Positions 62,969-64,000 of a stretch of 64,000 nt of DNA are shown here, piece by piece. Within the stretch, counting starts at the first letter, position 1, and each line of letters begins with the position of its first letter. Origin of the DNA: Sacculina carcini (taxonomy: Eukaryota; Arthropoda; Thecostraca; Sacculinidae); the NCBI GenBank assembly GCA_916048095.2, contig OU696583.1, forward strand, positions 6,487,822 to 6,551,821, given 5' to 3'. Made by a program: the position numbers and the translations under genes. The notes beneath the pieces are model-generated. The model searched no databases. It was not told the DNA's origin and saw only the letters and a list, made by a program, of their open reading frames with translations.

Positions 62969-64000
62969 CTACCCCGTCTCACGTGGTCTCACATCACTGA
63001 CATGCCGGTTCATTCCATTCACCTCGACCACAAGGTCAGACACAACCCTGGAAACAATGCCTTCGTCGCTCACCGCGTCGCACCGCTCCCCCGGCCGCCG
63101 AACCCAAACGCGATCGCCCACTTTGAACTTGCTGGTGATAGTAGCTGTTTCACGCCGTGCAGGCTCCTCATCCGACATCCTCACGGCGTAGCGATACAAC
63201 AGATCCACAGGCCGCCGATTTGCTCCGTTCGACTTCGTCGGCGACAAGTTGTACAACATGACTGCCTCGAGAATAGAACACCGCTTTCGGGCCGCAATGG
63301 TTTTGACGGTCCTGTGACAACGCTCGACTATGCCACATCCTCCAGGTCGGTATGCACATCTGTAGCGTAGCGTTACGTGCCACTTCCTCATGGCCTCCAG
63401 GAAAACTTCACCTCGAAATGACGTATCATTGTCCAGAAGCAATTCGGTAGGTGGACCACGTTCACTGAACACCTCGTTGAAAACTTCAGTAACTTCTTGG
63501 CTGCTCCTGGAACGAAGCTTCTTCCACACGGTATAGCGTGAAGGTCCACAATCGATCAGGGAAAGATAGAGCGCAGAACCACAATGAGTAAAGTCAGCAG
63601 ACAGTCTACTCCACACTTTGCTGACACTCAGCTCACCCTTCTTCCACTTCGACGGCGCTGGACATACCGAATTGCAGGTGTCGCATGACCTCACGACCTC
63701 CGCCACCTGACGATTAGACACGAACAATTTCTTCCGCCTGCAGAAATATCTGGTTCGATGTACACCAGGATGCCCAGTCGAATGGTGGATTTCCTTGACT
63801 GCAGCGAGGACATCACCCACAACTCCAACTGCACAGGTCGATTGTCCCACCCTCAGCCAGGATCCAGGGACACGGGTGAGAACATCGGCTTTGTTTTTTG
63901 AAGACTCCACCTTGTGTACACAAACCGTCAGACCGTATTCGGAAATGATGTCTCTCACCATTTCCAGCCGCCACCTTATCAATAGTTCACCAGACGCAAC
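62969..64000 (-). mobile_element. LTR retrotransposon pol 3' part: RNase H end and integrase
   Basis: One open frame of 337 codons runs from about 63982 to the stop at 62969 and is open toward the right edge. It starts with an RNase H tail (KADVLTRVPGSWL), then the integrase zinc finger (HHSTGHPGVH ... CDTCN), and the catalytic core with ADFTHCG, LLDNDTSF and GIVERCHRTVK, giving the Asp, Asp, Glu triad. A KVGDRVWVRRPGE segment resembles the GPY/F region of Ty3/Gypsy integrases. All catalytic residues are present and no stop is seen, so this copy may be young. The gag, protease and RT parts lie outside the window. Confidence 0.88.

Overview
The window is nuclear DNA from an intron-rich, repeat-rich animal. 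It carries four multi-exon genes with canonical eukaryotic splice sites, tRNA-derived SINEs, decayed non-LTR and LTR retroelements, many short inverted-repeat elements with 8-bp target duplications, and very abundant (GT)n/(AC)n tracts. A secreted haem peroxidase of the peroxinectin/chorion-peroxidase type next to a moira-like SMARCC gene suits a protostome invertebrate, most likely an arthropod. The species cannot be named from sequence alone.

Layout. (1) 1-11.24 kb, minus strand: haem peroxidase. The model has nine coding exons with matching phases, from an 11-nt first coding segment plus a signal-peptide exon to the catalytic-Arg exon; the 3' end lies beyond the left edge. (2) 11.24-25.9 kb: intergenic DNA between the divergently transcribed peroxidase and SMARCC genes. 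It holds simple repeats, a 14-bp minisatellite, a hAT-like element carrying a nested SINE, small MITEs and two dead LINE fragments. (3) 25.93-46.81 kb, plus strand: a complete 16-exon SMARCC gene (SWI/SNF core subunit), 1052 codons plus stop. Its introns hold three more hAT-like elements, SINEs, MITEs, two diverged tandem arrays and many GT tracts. (4) 47.82-50.18 kb, plus strand: a three-exon cytosolic sulfotransferase of 344 aa. (5) 52.33-59.88 kb, minus strand: a complete six-exon mitochondrial carnitine/acylcarnitine carrier (SLC25A20) of 299 aa, with a 1.3-kb AC-rich array in one intron. (6) 59.9-64 kb: a jockey/RTE-like LINE fragment, then the 3' part of an LTR retrotransposon (RNase H end, integrase, polypurine tract, probable 3' LTR) that runs off the right edge.

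The genes do not form an operon; they are independent housekeeping or effector genes (chromatin remodelling, fatty-acid import into mitochondria, sulfonation, extracellular oxidation). All exon models were built by hand from splice consensus, phase continuity and family similarity. For SMARCC, the sulfotransferase and the carrier, the summed exon lengths divide exactly by three.

The most interesting signal is in the introns. GT-rich tracts lie directly upstream of most 3' splice sites on the sense strand of each gene, so their strand follows gene orientation. Some introns also have AC tracts just after the 5' splice site. Two introns use GC instead of GT donors. Several mobile-element families show reproducible links with simple repeats.
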